This document shows, one piece after another, positions 10,600-20,407 of a DNA stretch of 64,000 nt. The notes beneath the pieces were generated by a model. It made no database searches. It was not told the DNA's origin and saw only the letters and a list, made by a program, of their open reading frames with translations. Position 1 is the first letter of the stretch, and every line of letters begins with the position of its first letter. The position numbers were made by a program, and so were the translations under genes. Source of the DNA: Cystobasidiopsis lactophilus. Taxonomy: Eukaryota > Basidiomycota > Agaricostilbomycetes > Agaricostilbales > Chionosphaeraceae. The stretch spans positions 3,391,659 to 3,455,658 of the forward strand of contig BCIO01000003.1 in NCBI GenBank assembly GCA_001599975.1, written 5' to 3'.

Positions 10600-12051
10600 G
10601 GTGAAGTTTCTGGGGGGAAGAAGATGGGCCGCTGGACACCAGAGCAAAGATAGGGGCTGGCGGTCGTCGCCGCTTGAAGGTTTAAGGTGGAAGATAGCGC
10701 TGGGGCTCGGAAGAGGGAAGCAGCGAAGGGCGCAGAGATATTTCTGAGTGCGAGGCTTCACGGGGGCAAGAGACAGATCTAGCAAAGGCACAGAGCTATC
10801 TGCGTCTGTCTGGATGCTAATGGAAGAAGGACAACCTGCGCATTTCCCTGGCACCCTCTCCCGAGAAGCAGCAGCAGCGTTTCAGAAATGGCGACTTCCT
10901 CGGACGCAAGAACAACCGGCGACAAAGGGAAGCAGCAGCAACATTACTAGCTCTAGTGCGACCAAGTCTCTCCAACAGAACCTGTGCGGTGGGAGAGCAT
11001 TTAACTTCGGGCACGTCCAGATGAGGCTTGGGCACTGCGGCTCAGCCAATGGCAGTATCAGGCTCCGCTCTCGAAGCAGGCGGGCTAGCAAACACGACAT
11101 GCTCCATCTTTCTAGAGGGCGCTCAAGAAACAAGGCAACCCAGCAACCAAGCAGATGCGCAGATGAATCGAGGCAGCTCGCCAACGCGGACCAAGAAGCG
11201 CGGCTTGGAGCTGGTCGTCGATCCCGTCTTCCAATTTGTAGCCGGGGCGGTCCACGTCCAGCCCTCTGAAGTCATCAAGGACGCGTCTCACTGGCGCGCA
11301 ACGCAAAGAGGCCGCTCGAAGAGGGTCACCACGGCTCAGCAGCCTCTGCCGTCTTCAGCTCTGGTCCTGCCTGCTTCCCGCCGCGCTTCGTAGCTCTCGG
11401 CTTCTGGACATTGGTCACAGCATCTCTCTGACCAGGGCGATGCGCTGAAGCCTAAGGTCCGCTCGCCGCTTGAGGGACTCGGATCTTGCGGCTGGGACTT
11501 GAAGCGCTTTGAGCCGGGGGTGGCGATTCGCTCTGAGGACATTGCGTGGAACAAGGCGGTGATGGCATGATCAGTTGCGTTCCCTCTACGTGCTGTGCTT
11601 GCTTCACAATGCAGGCCATTCATCGAGCAGTCATCTCCGCTGCCCTCCCTATTCAATGCCCAGAGTCGACCTCCTTCGCCTCTACTTCCTCTTTTCCTCC
11701 CTTCAGTCCACCTTTCGCAGCTTGGCTGAGGTCTATGTCGTCGTAATGAATGGCTGTGGAAGCCCCTTCTTGTCGTTCCAGGCCGCCGGTGGACAAGCGC
11801 ACGAGCTTGATGTGGGTGGCCAACGCTCGTCGTTGCAAGATACTGTACTCAACTCACACTCAACAGGTTGCCATGCATTTGAGAGGTCTCGTTAAGGGTA
11901 CAAGTAGCCGTAGATGTCTTTGTTGGCTACGGGGAATGTGAGATTGGGAACTGCACAAGTCTAATGATAGCTGGGTACAAGAGATGAAAGCACGCGGTAA
12001 ACGAGCGAGACTATCAGAGTATCAGTTCGAGTATAAAAAGGCGAACGACCT
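10600..12051. other. Intergenic region between A2 and A3
   Basis: About 1.45 kb upstream of A2 and downstream of A3. It contains the block shared with the A1 upstream region (11172..11222). Several short open frames occur on the minus strand (for example about 11336..11656 and 11653..11838), but none has a recognisable domain or clear splice context. I call no gene here. A TATA-like ATAAAAAGG lies near 12033..12041 on the plus strand. Confidence 0.4.
11172..11222. repeat. Upstream block shared with A1 (copy 2)
   Basis: Counterpart of 8383..8438, about 570-620 nt upstream of the A2 start. It shares CCAAGAAGCG, GGCTTGGAGCTG and TCGTCGAT in the same order, and the DNA to its left (about 11105..11160) also aligns loosely with 8308..8375 (GGGCGCTCA, CAAGGCAAC, CAAGCAG). 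Confidence 0.6.
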
Positions 12052-13446
12052 CTATAAGTTGGGCTGCTCGCCGCGGAGGCCCAGAGCTCGAATGCGGTTC
12101 ATAAGTGCCAACTTGTCGCCCACCTTGGCAGCAACGTGATCCAACATTCTCTGGCGCTGCTGAGGGAAATAACCGCTCTCTTGACCTGTCTTAAGATTGA
12201 ATTTGGGAGGGGCCTTCTCCATTCGTGCAACGCGCTTGTCGCGTGCCGTCCGCTCTCTTGCCGTCCGCTCCAGCATTTCACAGACACGGGTCATGACGAG
12301 ACCTCGGAGGTGCGCTGAAACTTGTGTGCCGTCACCGTAGGCTTTGGGGCTTTCGTGCAAAGCGGAACGTAGGATCCACATGTCGGCTAGGGATTGGATG
12401 AGACGATCTTTCAGACCAATCGGACGGAAGATCATGAAGAGTCCAGCTTTGGTGTAGTCTTCCTTGAAAAGAAACAAATCCGCTGCATCAAAGATGGCCC
12501 GCTGGCAAATGCGAACGCGAGCGTCCATAGCTGTAAACCGTCAGCGAACGAAAATCGCTAGGGCAGCGAGCGCCAAGTTTCAAGAACACACCTGCACTTG
12601 GAACAGTCCAATACATTGAATGGCTATCCTTGACTTCCATGCCGTTAAAATGATCATCAAATCGCTTCAAAGCCGCGACGATAGCTGGTTTGATTTGGTT
12701 GTCCACAAGGGCTATGCTCGACCGCTCCACTTTTGCTGTGGCGCTTTCCAATTCCTTATGGTAGACAGCTTCGTTACGCTACAGAGAAAGATCGAATAGC
12801 TAAGCCAGCATCTCAATCAAGTCGATGCAACGCACCTGTCGTTTCTCTTCTGCATATTGCTCGCATAGTTTGCCTACTTCGGCCAGTATTTCTTCAATGT
12901 CAGCAAACACATTGGAAGCTTGATTCATTTCTTCGGAGTCGAGGCCTCTAGCGAAAAGGTCATCTCGCATAGGGTGATGCCAGACGGCCTGGGGTTTAAT
13001 TCCAAGATGGCCTTTGGCAGCAGCGTGTTCTCTGATACGATGAAACATTATGACAATCAAATAGACACAAGCGAGGCTACTCACTCGCGGGCGACTGTCA
13101 TAGCTGCCGACTTCGTGCATAGAACTCGAGCGCGTTGGAATGCCACTCGAATCATTTTGTCCCAATTAGGAGGCGCCACTTTCGTGGGTTCACGTCGACG
13201 GCCAGCCCAAAGTAAGGCGTTCTTCATCTTGGCCTTGACTGCCTCATTCCACTTTGGGCGCATCGCCAAGTGGAATTCAATGAGAGCTATCCAGATAGCA
13301 GCATCTTCTGGTGCAAGTATGTGGCCATCGGCACCCTTGATGACGGCAGGTTGCTCAGAGGATCTTTCTATACCCTCTGAGAACTTGGAGCCGGGTCTAG
13401 CGATATTGACTATTTGGGGGGCAGCTGGCTCGTTTACGTTGACCAT
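12052..13446 (-). CDS. Unknown family A, copy 3 (A3)
   Basis: Third and most divergent member, 407 residues from exons 13085..13446, 12836..13031, 12592..12778 and 12052..12530. It keeps the phase-2 first intron and the phase-1 last intron of A1 and A2 but has one extra phase-0 intron (12779..12835) in the middle block. Shared features are AAIWIALIEFHLAMRPK, PPNWDKMIRVAFQRA, RFDDHFNGM with HSMYWTVPSA, and the core LADMWILRSALHESP; the YRER motif is reduced to a region rich in Arg and Gln (YFPQQRQRM). The middle contains a likely coiled coil (EEILAEVGKLCEQYAEEKRQ). No enzyme signature, signal peptide or membrane span is visible. Start MVNVNEPAAP matches the start positions of the other copies. 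Confidence 0.68.
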
Positions 13447-14368
13447 TTGAGCTATGTTCGCTCCTGTGGAAAGCGTAGCGCTCGTAACCATCATCGAGAG
13501 TACAGAAAAACGTGAACAGGCGAGAAGAATAGTGAATGGCAGGGGTCGACCGCAGCCAGATGTGCACGATGTATTGAACTGTTCGTTGTGGCGAGTGATG
13601 AACAACCTCTATTTATCGAGAGAGCGTCCCAGGTCGCTGTTCGAAGCGAAGGAACCGAGCCCGAAGAAGAGAGACAGAAAGGCAAGCTCGGCTCGAGTTG
13701 GACAGCTCGGCGGACAAAGGACCCCCTCGAGCGATTCAGGGAAACAGGAGACCAGTCTTCCATTCCAGGAGGCGGTCTCGCATCGAGGCCGAGGATGACC
13801 ATCGGGGTCGACGAACAGGGACGGCTCGAGTGGGCAGCTCGGCGCACTCTCGAGCACTCTCGAGCCAACGCCGCGTTGACCTGTGTGCCTTTCAAGTAGT
13901 CTAAGGAGTAGGGCAAGAAGCCATGACAGACTTAAGAGACTGGTGACAGGGCAAAGCAAGCAAAGTCACGGTGTGGCAAATCAAACAATTCGCGACAGAA
14001 AGCCCAAATCTCACTTGAAAGGGTATCCAGGGCGTCAGGCACTCCATCAGACTAGCAGCAAACCAGCGCAAGAATACCGGACATGACCGACTCAGACCAA
14101 CAGGCTGGCGCGCTGCTTGGAGCTGCTCGGCCAACTTATGGCTTCCATTCTTGCCTTCTTCTGTTAACGTGTCTGGGCACTCTGGTCAACCACACTTGGT
14201 CCTAATCATCGTCTTTGCGCCGCGTCGAGTTCGCCGCAGGCGTTTTGCCGCCTGGTCCGTTGCTGGAAGCTTGTAAATTTTTGGGGCCATAATCTTTGCG
14301 GTAAGCGCTCGGCTTGACTTCTCATGTATCAGGTCTGACGGATTATAGGTGTGATCTGTCCTGCTCAG
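13447..14368. repeat. A3 upstream region with short direct repeats
   Basis: Noncoding in my reading. It contains a direct repeat of about 25 bp, GGCTCGAGT..GG.CAGCTCGGCG, near 13690..13715 and 13823..13847. It also has two adjacent copies of the 10-mer GCACTCTCGA at 13844..13863 and several CTCGAG palindromes. Near 14113..14132 it carries GCTTGGAGCTGCTCGGCCAA, related to the blocks upstream of A1 and A2. It lies between the divergent A3 and F-box genes, so it may hold promoters for both. Confidence 0.5.
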
Positions 14369-15780
14369 ATGCACCTCGCCGGCTTGCCCGTCGAGCTGCT
14401 CCACCGCATTGCCGGCTATTTGAACGCCACACCCGGGATCGATATTGGCAGGCAACAACCAGAGCCTTGCCTCCAGTTCTATCACCGGTCCGATTTCAAA
14501 ACGGCCTTCACCTGTCGAGCAGTCTACGCCGCCTTTGCTCCCGTCTTCCGGCGAAGTGTCTGTGTCAAGATCGATGGGCAAGACTTCCACCACACATCTG
14601 ACATGCATGCTCTACTGTATCAAAGACAAGGTCTTCTTCGGCATGTCCGACTCATCGAGCTTTATGTTGGAGGCGCGTCGCCGCTGGCCTTCTTCGAAGA
14701 GTTCTTGTCTTGGCCGGTGTTCCAGATAACGCGTCCCGGCGTGGCACTCAGCCTGACGAGAGTTCCACGGGCCCAGTTTGAAGCAGTTTTAGCAAGTGGA
14801 GTCTGGCGGCGGGATCAACTGGTCGACTTGGCGGTTCGCTTCAACAGTCATTCTGATTCGCTCCTCGACTTGACCCCTTTTGTTCGCCTACATGCGGTCA
14901 AAATTGATCATGTGGCTATTGTTCTCCGCACCAGAGATCACGACCTGTGCCGGCTGGGTTTCCAAGACATTTCGAGCTGGTCGATCAAGGACGGGCAATT
15001 GTTGGTTGGGGACAAGTGCTGCAGCTGGCCTTGGACGACGATCACCCCTTGTGCAGCTTGGAAGATGCGGAACTGGAGCGCCATCTGCAAGTTATGTGGC
15101 GGGCGGACCCGCATCGCGAGAGCCGCTTGTATCTGTACGCGCAAGCAGCGGCAAATCCCACCTTCCAGCTGGACTGGGGCCGAAGCATGTCAGCACTTCC
15201 GACAAACACGACCTTTCTCTTTATCGAGCTCCCCTACGAACGCGGAGATCTGGGTTGCATGCGTTTCAGCAAGATGGCGACCTGGGCACATCTAGCCCAC
15301 CTCACCGCCTTGACAAAATTGATCATCTGGTACCAGGCCGGCCCTCTGTCGCCTGATGTTCTCGACTCAGAAGACGACATGATGGAGCAGCAGGTCAATG
15401 CTGGGTGTTTCTCCCTTCACACGCTGGTGTTGCCGAACCTGGTGGATCTTGAAATACACTGCGACTGCGAGATGCCTTTTCAACACGAAGCTCTACTGGC
15501 CTCCTCCCTCAAGATTCTCACCGAGCAAGCGCATTCGCAACTACCGGCTCTCAGGCGCCTCGAACTGTGGCTGTCACGGGTGAAGCGGTGGCAGCGCTTG
15601 CTCAATTTCATGGGCGAGGTCGGCTTCGAGTTTGCGGTGGGATTCCGAGATCACGCAGACGACAAAGAGGAGGACTACCAGGATCCACAGGCAGACGCGG
15701 TGCCGCTAAGACGGATGGGATCTGAGGAGGAGTTCGAGGTGGTGGACGATTTCAAATCTCAAAGCTCGGAGGACGAATAG
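14369..15780 (+). CDS. F-box-like protein, frame change inside
   Basis: The N-terminus (MHLAGLPVELLHRIAGYLNA) has the LP..L...I..YL pattern of an F-box, which would bind Skp1 in an SCF ubiquitin ligase. The body is leucine-rich with LRR-like spacing (LTPFVRLHAVKIDHV, TALTKLIIWYQAG, LVLPNLVDLEIHCD), and the C-terminus is strongly acidic, ending EEEFEVVDDFKSQSSEDE. The reading frame changes between about 14912 and 15025. No intron with a good GTGCGT-type donor explains it; the best candidates are GTGGCT at 14912 or GTTCTC at 14921, spliced to an AG at 14976. A real frameshift or a sequence error is equally possible. The substrate cannot be predicted. F-box call moderate; exon join uncertain. 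Confidence 0.6.
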
Positions 15781-15988
15781 GTAGCTGTTCTTCCTGAATC
15801 TCGTTTGGATGCTCCTCTCACCCTTTGTGCAGTGACAAGCGCCGAACGCCGAGTTGTCTCGCACCAGGCGCGATGCCTTTGCACAGGTTCTTGGGCAGCA
15901 AAATCATACATTTTAAGGATACGAATATCGTGGCAACATGATTTGTTATATACACACACACAGGAGGCGAATAAGCGGTGCAAGGCGG

Positions 15989-17277
15989 TCAAAGGATCGT
16001 GTAGTCGCCCCAGCACATAGGAGGCGCCAGGATTAAGCGCTGATAGGGTGTGGCGATAGAATACAGGCCGTGGATGGAGCCGTCTTTCCTTGAGAGACAT
16101 AGATAGTAGAATCCCTGTGAGACATACCCCGAACTCATCAGATTGTGCACTGATGTGAGAAAGGCAAGGAGCGCCACCCACCGCTATTGTCAGCTGCGAG
16201 TCTTGGGGCTCCAAGTTGACGAAGCCGGTCTCTCGCCAGCGCATGAGGATGTAAGAAGGGTGGTGGCCTTGGTCCTTGATAGCCTCTGGGTCGATGCCGG
16301 CGAAAGCGTCCAGCTTGGACCAAAAACGGCGGTCCGAGGCGACCATGCGCTCCAGGTCGGCCGGCGTCGAGCCTGGGTCCCCCGTCCGAAACAAAGTGTG
16401 GTTGACTGTGCACAAAATTTCAGCGCAAGTTCTTGGGTAGAATTGAAGAAGAGCTCCAAACGCACTGCCATCAATGATCTCGCCCTCGAAGCTGGTGTGC
16501 ACCCGCAGCGTCTCTGCCGAGCCGGGCACATTCTTAGCCTCTGTGATACGAACATATCCAGCTAGTCAGTCAGGGCATCGTGACTCAAGTGGGAAGGGCG
16601 GCTCACCCATGATGCCTCTGAGCAAGCCAAGGTCCCAGTCCACTTCCTGAATGAGCACCCTCACATCCCACCTGTCCTGCCTGTTTGTGGTGAAATGCGA
16701 CATGAGGCTCTGTGATGTGGCTAGGGAGAAGCACGCAGACGAACCTTCTAGCGCCTGAAGGCTGACTGGCGACCCTGGCCTCGAGCCGGATCGCTTCCGC
16801 CGCTCCTCCCTGCTGCTGCCCGCCGCCTGTGCTGGACGGCAGCAGGACCCTGTATCCAGTTTGCGAGTACTCGGACAGCGGGCAGAAGCTCTGGCAGCCC
16901 TCGAGGAGCGAGCCCTTCCTGAGCCAATCCGTCTGCACTGTTTCCCCCTTCCGGCTGCTGCCCCTCGCTCCTGCCGCCGCTGGCCCCGTTGCTGTGGATG
17001 TTGGAGGTTTGAGAAGGACGTCGGACCGCGGCGGCGTCAGTGGCCGGGTGTGTGGGTCGAGCAGCGAGGAGGGCGGCGCTTCGTCCAAATCGTCACTGGC
17101 GAGCGAAGTGGCCAGGCAGTCGGCCAGCGTGCTCCCGCTCGACGACGTGCCGGCCTCTGGAGCTGCTACTGCTGCCAGTGGCTCGAGCGCCCGCCGGCTG
17201 CTGGGCGAGGCCGGCGTAGGCATTTGTTGTTTGTTGTCGCCTGAGAGAGGTCGAGTTGGTGCGGAGGCAAAGCTCAA
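15989..17277 (-). CDS. GID4: GID4/Vid24 substrate receptor of the GID/CTLH E3 ligase
   Basis: Vacuolar import and degradation (Vid24/GID4) protein, 343 residues. Exons are 16745..17277, 16607..16680, 16466..16540, 16182..16405 and 15989..16114. GID4 recognises N-terminal proline degrons, classically on gluconeogenic enzymes, for the GID/CTLH ubiquitin ligase. After a Ser/Ala/Pro-rich N-terminus of about 110 residues come the beta-barrel motifs: LRKGSLLEGCQSF, RWDVRVLIQEVDW, HTSFEGEIIDG, ASDRRFWSKLDAF, SYILMRWRETGFV and GFYYLCLSRKDGSIHGLYS, ending near the C-terminus as in the family. The third intron (16406..16465) is 60 nt, in frame and stop-free, so reading through it would insert 20 foreign residues. 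Start is the first ATG in frame. Family call is secure; the first junction is the least certain. Confidence 0.9.
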
Positions 17278-17518
17278 AAAGCTTGAGCGGAAATTGCGTC
17301 AGGCTTTCGAACTATGAATTGATGGTAATGCAAAGGGGGTTTGTGTGATGCACAGAATATGGTGTGTAAATGATGCAGCCAGAGCTAGTCAGGACAGCGG
17401 CCCAGACTCCGCCGCTTCTCGTGGTGGCGAACCCTCAAGGGCCCCGTCTGTGCGGGGCGATTTCATACAGCGGGCTTTGGTGGTGGTGGCAGAACGGGCA
17501 CGTAGTGGCTGTGCTGCC

Positions 17519-19526
17519 TCAGGATTGGGCCATAGACCTGCAACGCCGAGAGACTTCAGCATTCGGGCCCACCGGGCAAAGGCACAGGCGTGCGCTGACC
17601 TTGAATAGGAAAGGTGCAAAGCCAAAGATGGTGAGAAGGATGCCAAGGATCGTGCAAGACCAGCCCTGTGCGTGAATCAAAGTCAGCTTCGTCGGTGGCA
17701 AACCCAAAGCATTGCATTCAAAGACCTACGGCCCCGAGATTGTTATACATCTGTTCAAAAGACGATTGGTATAAGCGAATGCTAATATGCTCGAGCGTGT
17801 GAACAGGAACGAACCTGAGTGGAGAAGAGCGGAAAGCAAGCAGCCATGCCGAAGCGCAAGAGGTTGAGGGCTTGGAAGGCGGCGCCCACTTGGAACTTGT
17901 ACGTGTCGCTCAAGTAGATGAAGCAGCCCATGGTGAGGCCGATCTGGCTGAACGCAAAGATGCCGCCGGGGAAGACCGGCGCCGCCCAGTGTATTGACGG
18001 GTTCGCCGTCCAGCCGAGCCAAAAGAGCGAGATGGGCGCCAAGACGGCGCTGACCATGGCAAAGTAGAGCCGGATCTCTGGTGCTGGTGACTCGCCTCGC
18101 TCGATGGCTTTGCGGAAAGGCCGGTTGGCGATGGCGGCCGCGGGCTGCACGTCGATCACTTGAATAGACGAACAAGCGAAAACCAAAATAGAAGCACGGC
18201 TCACTATTGATAAAAGCAAGCCGACGATGAGAGCGATGAAGGGCAGGCCAGAGTTGCCCACTGCAGAAAGGAAATGAGTTCGATCCAGCAACCAGCAACG
18301 GGGCGGGTAGGAAGCGTACGAGACCAGTGCCTTTGCTTTTGATAGATGTACGGATAGGCGCTGAAGAAGAGGTTGAGGATGGAGAAAAGGAAGGCGACGT
18401 AGAGGGAAAAGGCGAGGACGATGGGCTCGCGGACGAGGTAGGCCAAGGGCAGGACGAAGAAGCGCTTCATTTGCTGGGCGACCACAAAGACCTTGCCCTT
18501 GTCGTGCACGGAAACGTGGGTCTGGCCAGTCGACTTGGTGAGGCGCGCGGCTCGCTGGCGGAGGACGGTGGGTTGGAACGCTTCGGAGACGGTGCAGCAC
18601 ATGATGGCCATCAGTCCAGCAAAGCCGGTAGAGACCCAATCGATGTTGCGCCAGGAGCCGCTGTACTGCACCACGTAGCCTCTACCCGGAAGAGTGCAGT
18701 CAGCATGTCCAATTTTTGACGGCCAGTCAAGGGCAAGAGGAAAACCCACCCAATGAGTGGTCCAAGCGAAGGGCCCATTAACTTTAGCGCTTCGCATTAG
18801 CCATTGATCTGGTGGCGAACGAAAGGCAAGAAGGATTGCGTACTGGTGCGACTGCACCCACGGTGAAAGGGATGGCCATCTCCTTAGGAACAAACAAGGT
18901 GCCGACTGTTGCTGGCCCAAGACTTTGGACGCAAGCGCTGAAGAAGCCGGCGAAGAAGCGGCACACATTGGCCGCGGCGATGCCGTTGGCCCCAGCGACG
19001 CCTGCTGAGAATGCGGCAAAGACGGCCATCGTACTGTTGTTTCTTGGGCTATCAGACATGTCATGGGCGAGAAGCAATGAGAAGACGCACCTCGCTATCA
19101 TCCACTTGCGAGAGAGAAGATCGGCTAAGGATGGCCACACCAACGAGCCTGCGGCCAAGCCCAACAGAAAGGTGAACTGGCCCAGCGCGAGGACTTCTTT
19201 GCTCGTGCCAAACTCTAGGGCCATTGGACCGAATCCAGACACGTAGGAGGAGACAGATATTGTGCCTATTGTAAAGTTTGAAATGCATGAGCCCAACTCT
19301 TCAACAATGACTGATCACTCAGTGAATGCTGCCCACCTGCCATCATGGAGAAAGTGTACACCATCAGAGTATACCACTTCTTCCTCTTGGACCAGTTGAG
19401 CGCGTTGTGCGGATCGTCATCGGTAAAGGCGACAACAAATGGGTCTTCCGCCGTCCCCAGGCCCGGCAATGGCGCCTTTTCTGGTGGCTGGACAACCATT
19501 GTAGACGAGGAATGTGTTGAGGACAT
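17519..19526 (-). CDS. MFS transporter, DHA1 drug/polyamine type
   Basis: Major facilitator of the fungal DHA1 (Tpo/Flr-like) group, predicted to export drugs or polyamines at the plasma membrane. It begins MSSTHSSSTMVVQPPEKAPL, followed by the typical lead-in NALNWSKRKKWYTLMVYTFS. Recognisable parts are the first helices with SSYVSGFGPMALEFGTSKEV, the motif-A-like loop WPSLADLLSRKWMIAR, the motif-C-like helix RFFAGFFSACVQSLGPATVG, MGPSLGPLIGGYVVQYSGSW, a long basic central loop, NSGLPFIALIVG and the final FPLFSTQMYNNLG then GWSCTILGILL. Supported exons include 19337..19526, 19091..19265, 18844..19033, 18750..18781 and 18320..18681, then a segment from 18260 down and two small 3' exons ending at 17519. 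Splicing near 18190..18230 is unresolved. Confidence 0.85.
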
Positions 19527-20407
19527 TTGAATGGAGACAGACGAAGGGTTGGGAGTCAACCTGTCAGGCAAGCTAAATATGACCAGCTGATTAAGCAGCT
19601 CCAGATTCCGGCGGGTCGATCGGCAGCACACAGTCATTCGGCAGAAATAATTGTCAGAGGAAGAGACAAATAGGATACTAATCGAGGAGAAGGGCGCCTG
19701 ATGCACAGTAAGCCTGCAAAAGAGAAAATTCGGCGGGAGCCTTGCCACGAGCAGATGCCCAGTTCTGACTGTTGCAAGGTGGCAAGCGGTGCCAGTCATT
19801 TCTATGGCAGCAATGAGATGACAGCAGCAGGGTCTGCGAGGTCGAGCCGCAGAGATTGGCTCAGCTCCTTGCTCGCCGCCACTTCCTCAGCAAGCAGGCA
19901 AGTTCCGCCGGTGAGGCCGCGGTTCACGCGCTTTGGGGACGAGGCCAAGAGCGTTTTCGCCATTGGATAGAGCGAGTGACTGTAGACAGATAGATTGAGC
20001 TTGCACGCTTGCATGTTGAGAGAGGGACGGGGAAGAGAGAAGAGATCGGATGTGAGCCGGCCAAGACATCCGCAGAGAAAGTGAAGGTGCAAACCCATCT
20101 AGTCCCGTGTATGCGACGTAGATACAACTCAGAATAACTGCCCAAAGCATCCCCGAGAACAATTTCATTCCCAATCTCAATTCGCCACCAGAGCGCCTTC
20201 TGCCGACTTGAAGTTGCGCCACCCGTGCGCCGTCTACCAATCACCAGGTGAAGGCGAGACCAAGTTCAACCGCCGGCGGAGGGGTTGGTCAAGAGAGAGA
20301 AATACGTGGTGGCGCTTTTGGCAGAGGTCGCGAGAGAACGGATGCAAACGAGTGACCAAAGTCCTTGCACCGATGCTAACAGTGGGCCATATGGAGGAAG
20401 CAGGGTC
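19527..20407. other. Intergenic region between MFS and CNH genes
   Basis: About 880 nt upstream of the MFS gene and downstream of the CNH gene, both leftward. One minus-strand frame (about 19924..20244) is open for about 100 codons but shows no domain. It presumably contains the MFS promoter and the CNH 3' UTR. No repeat or clear TATA box was seen. Confidence 0.4.

Noticed and set aside
11336-11838. Minus-strand small frames in the A2/A3 gap
   Set aside because: No domain, no conserved copy in the other A gaps and no splice context; treated as chance.
6704-13446. Transposon origin of the A repeats
   Set aside because: No transposase, reverse transcriptase, terminal inverted repeats or target-site duplications were seen; introns are at conserved positions.
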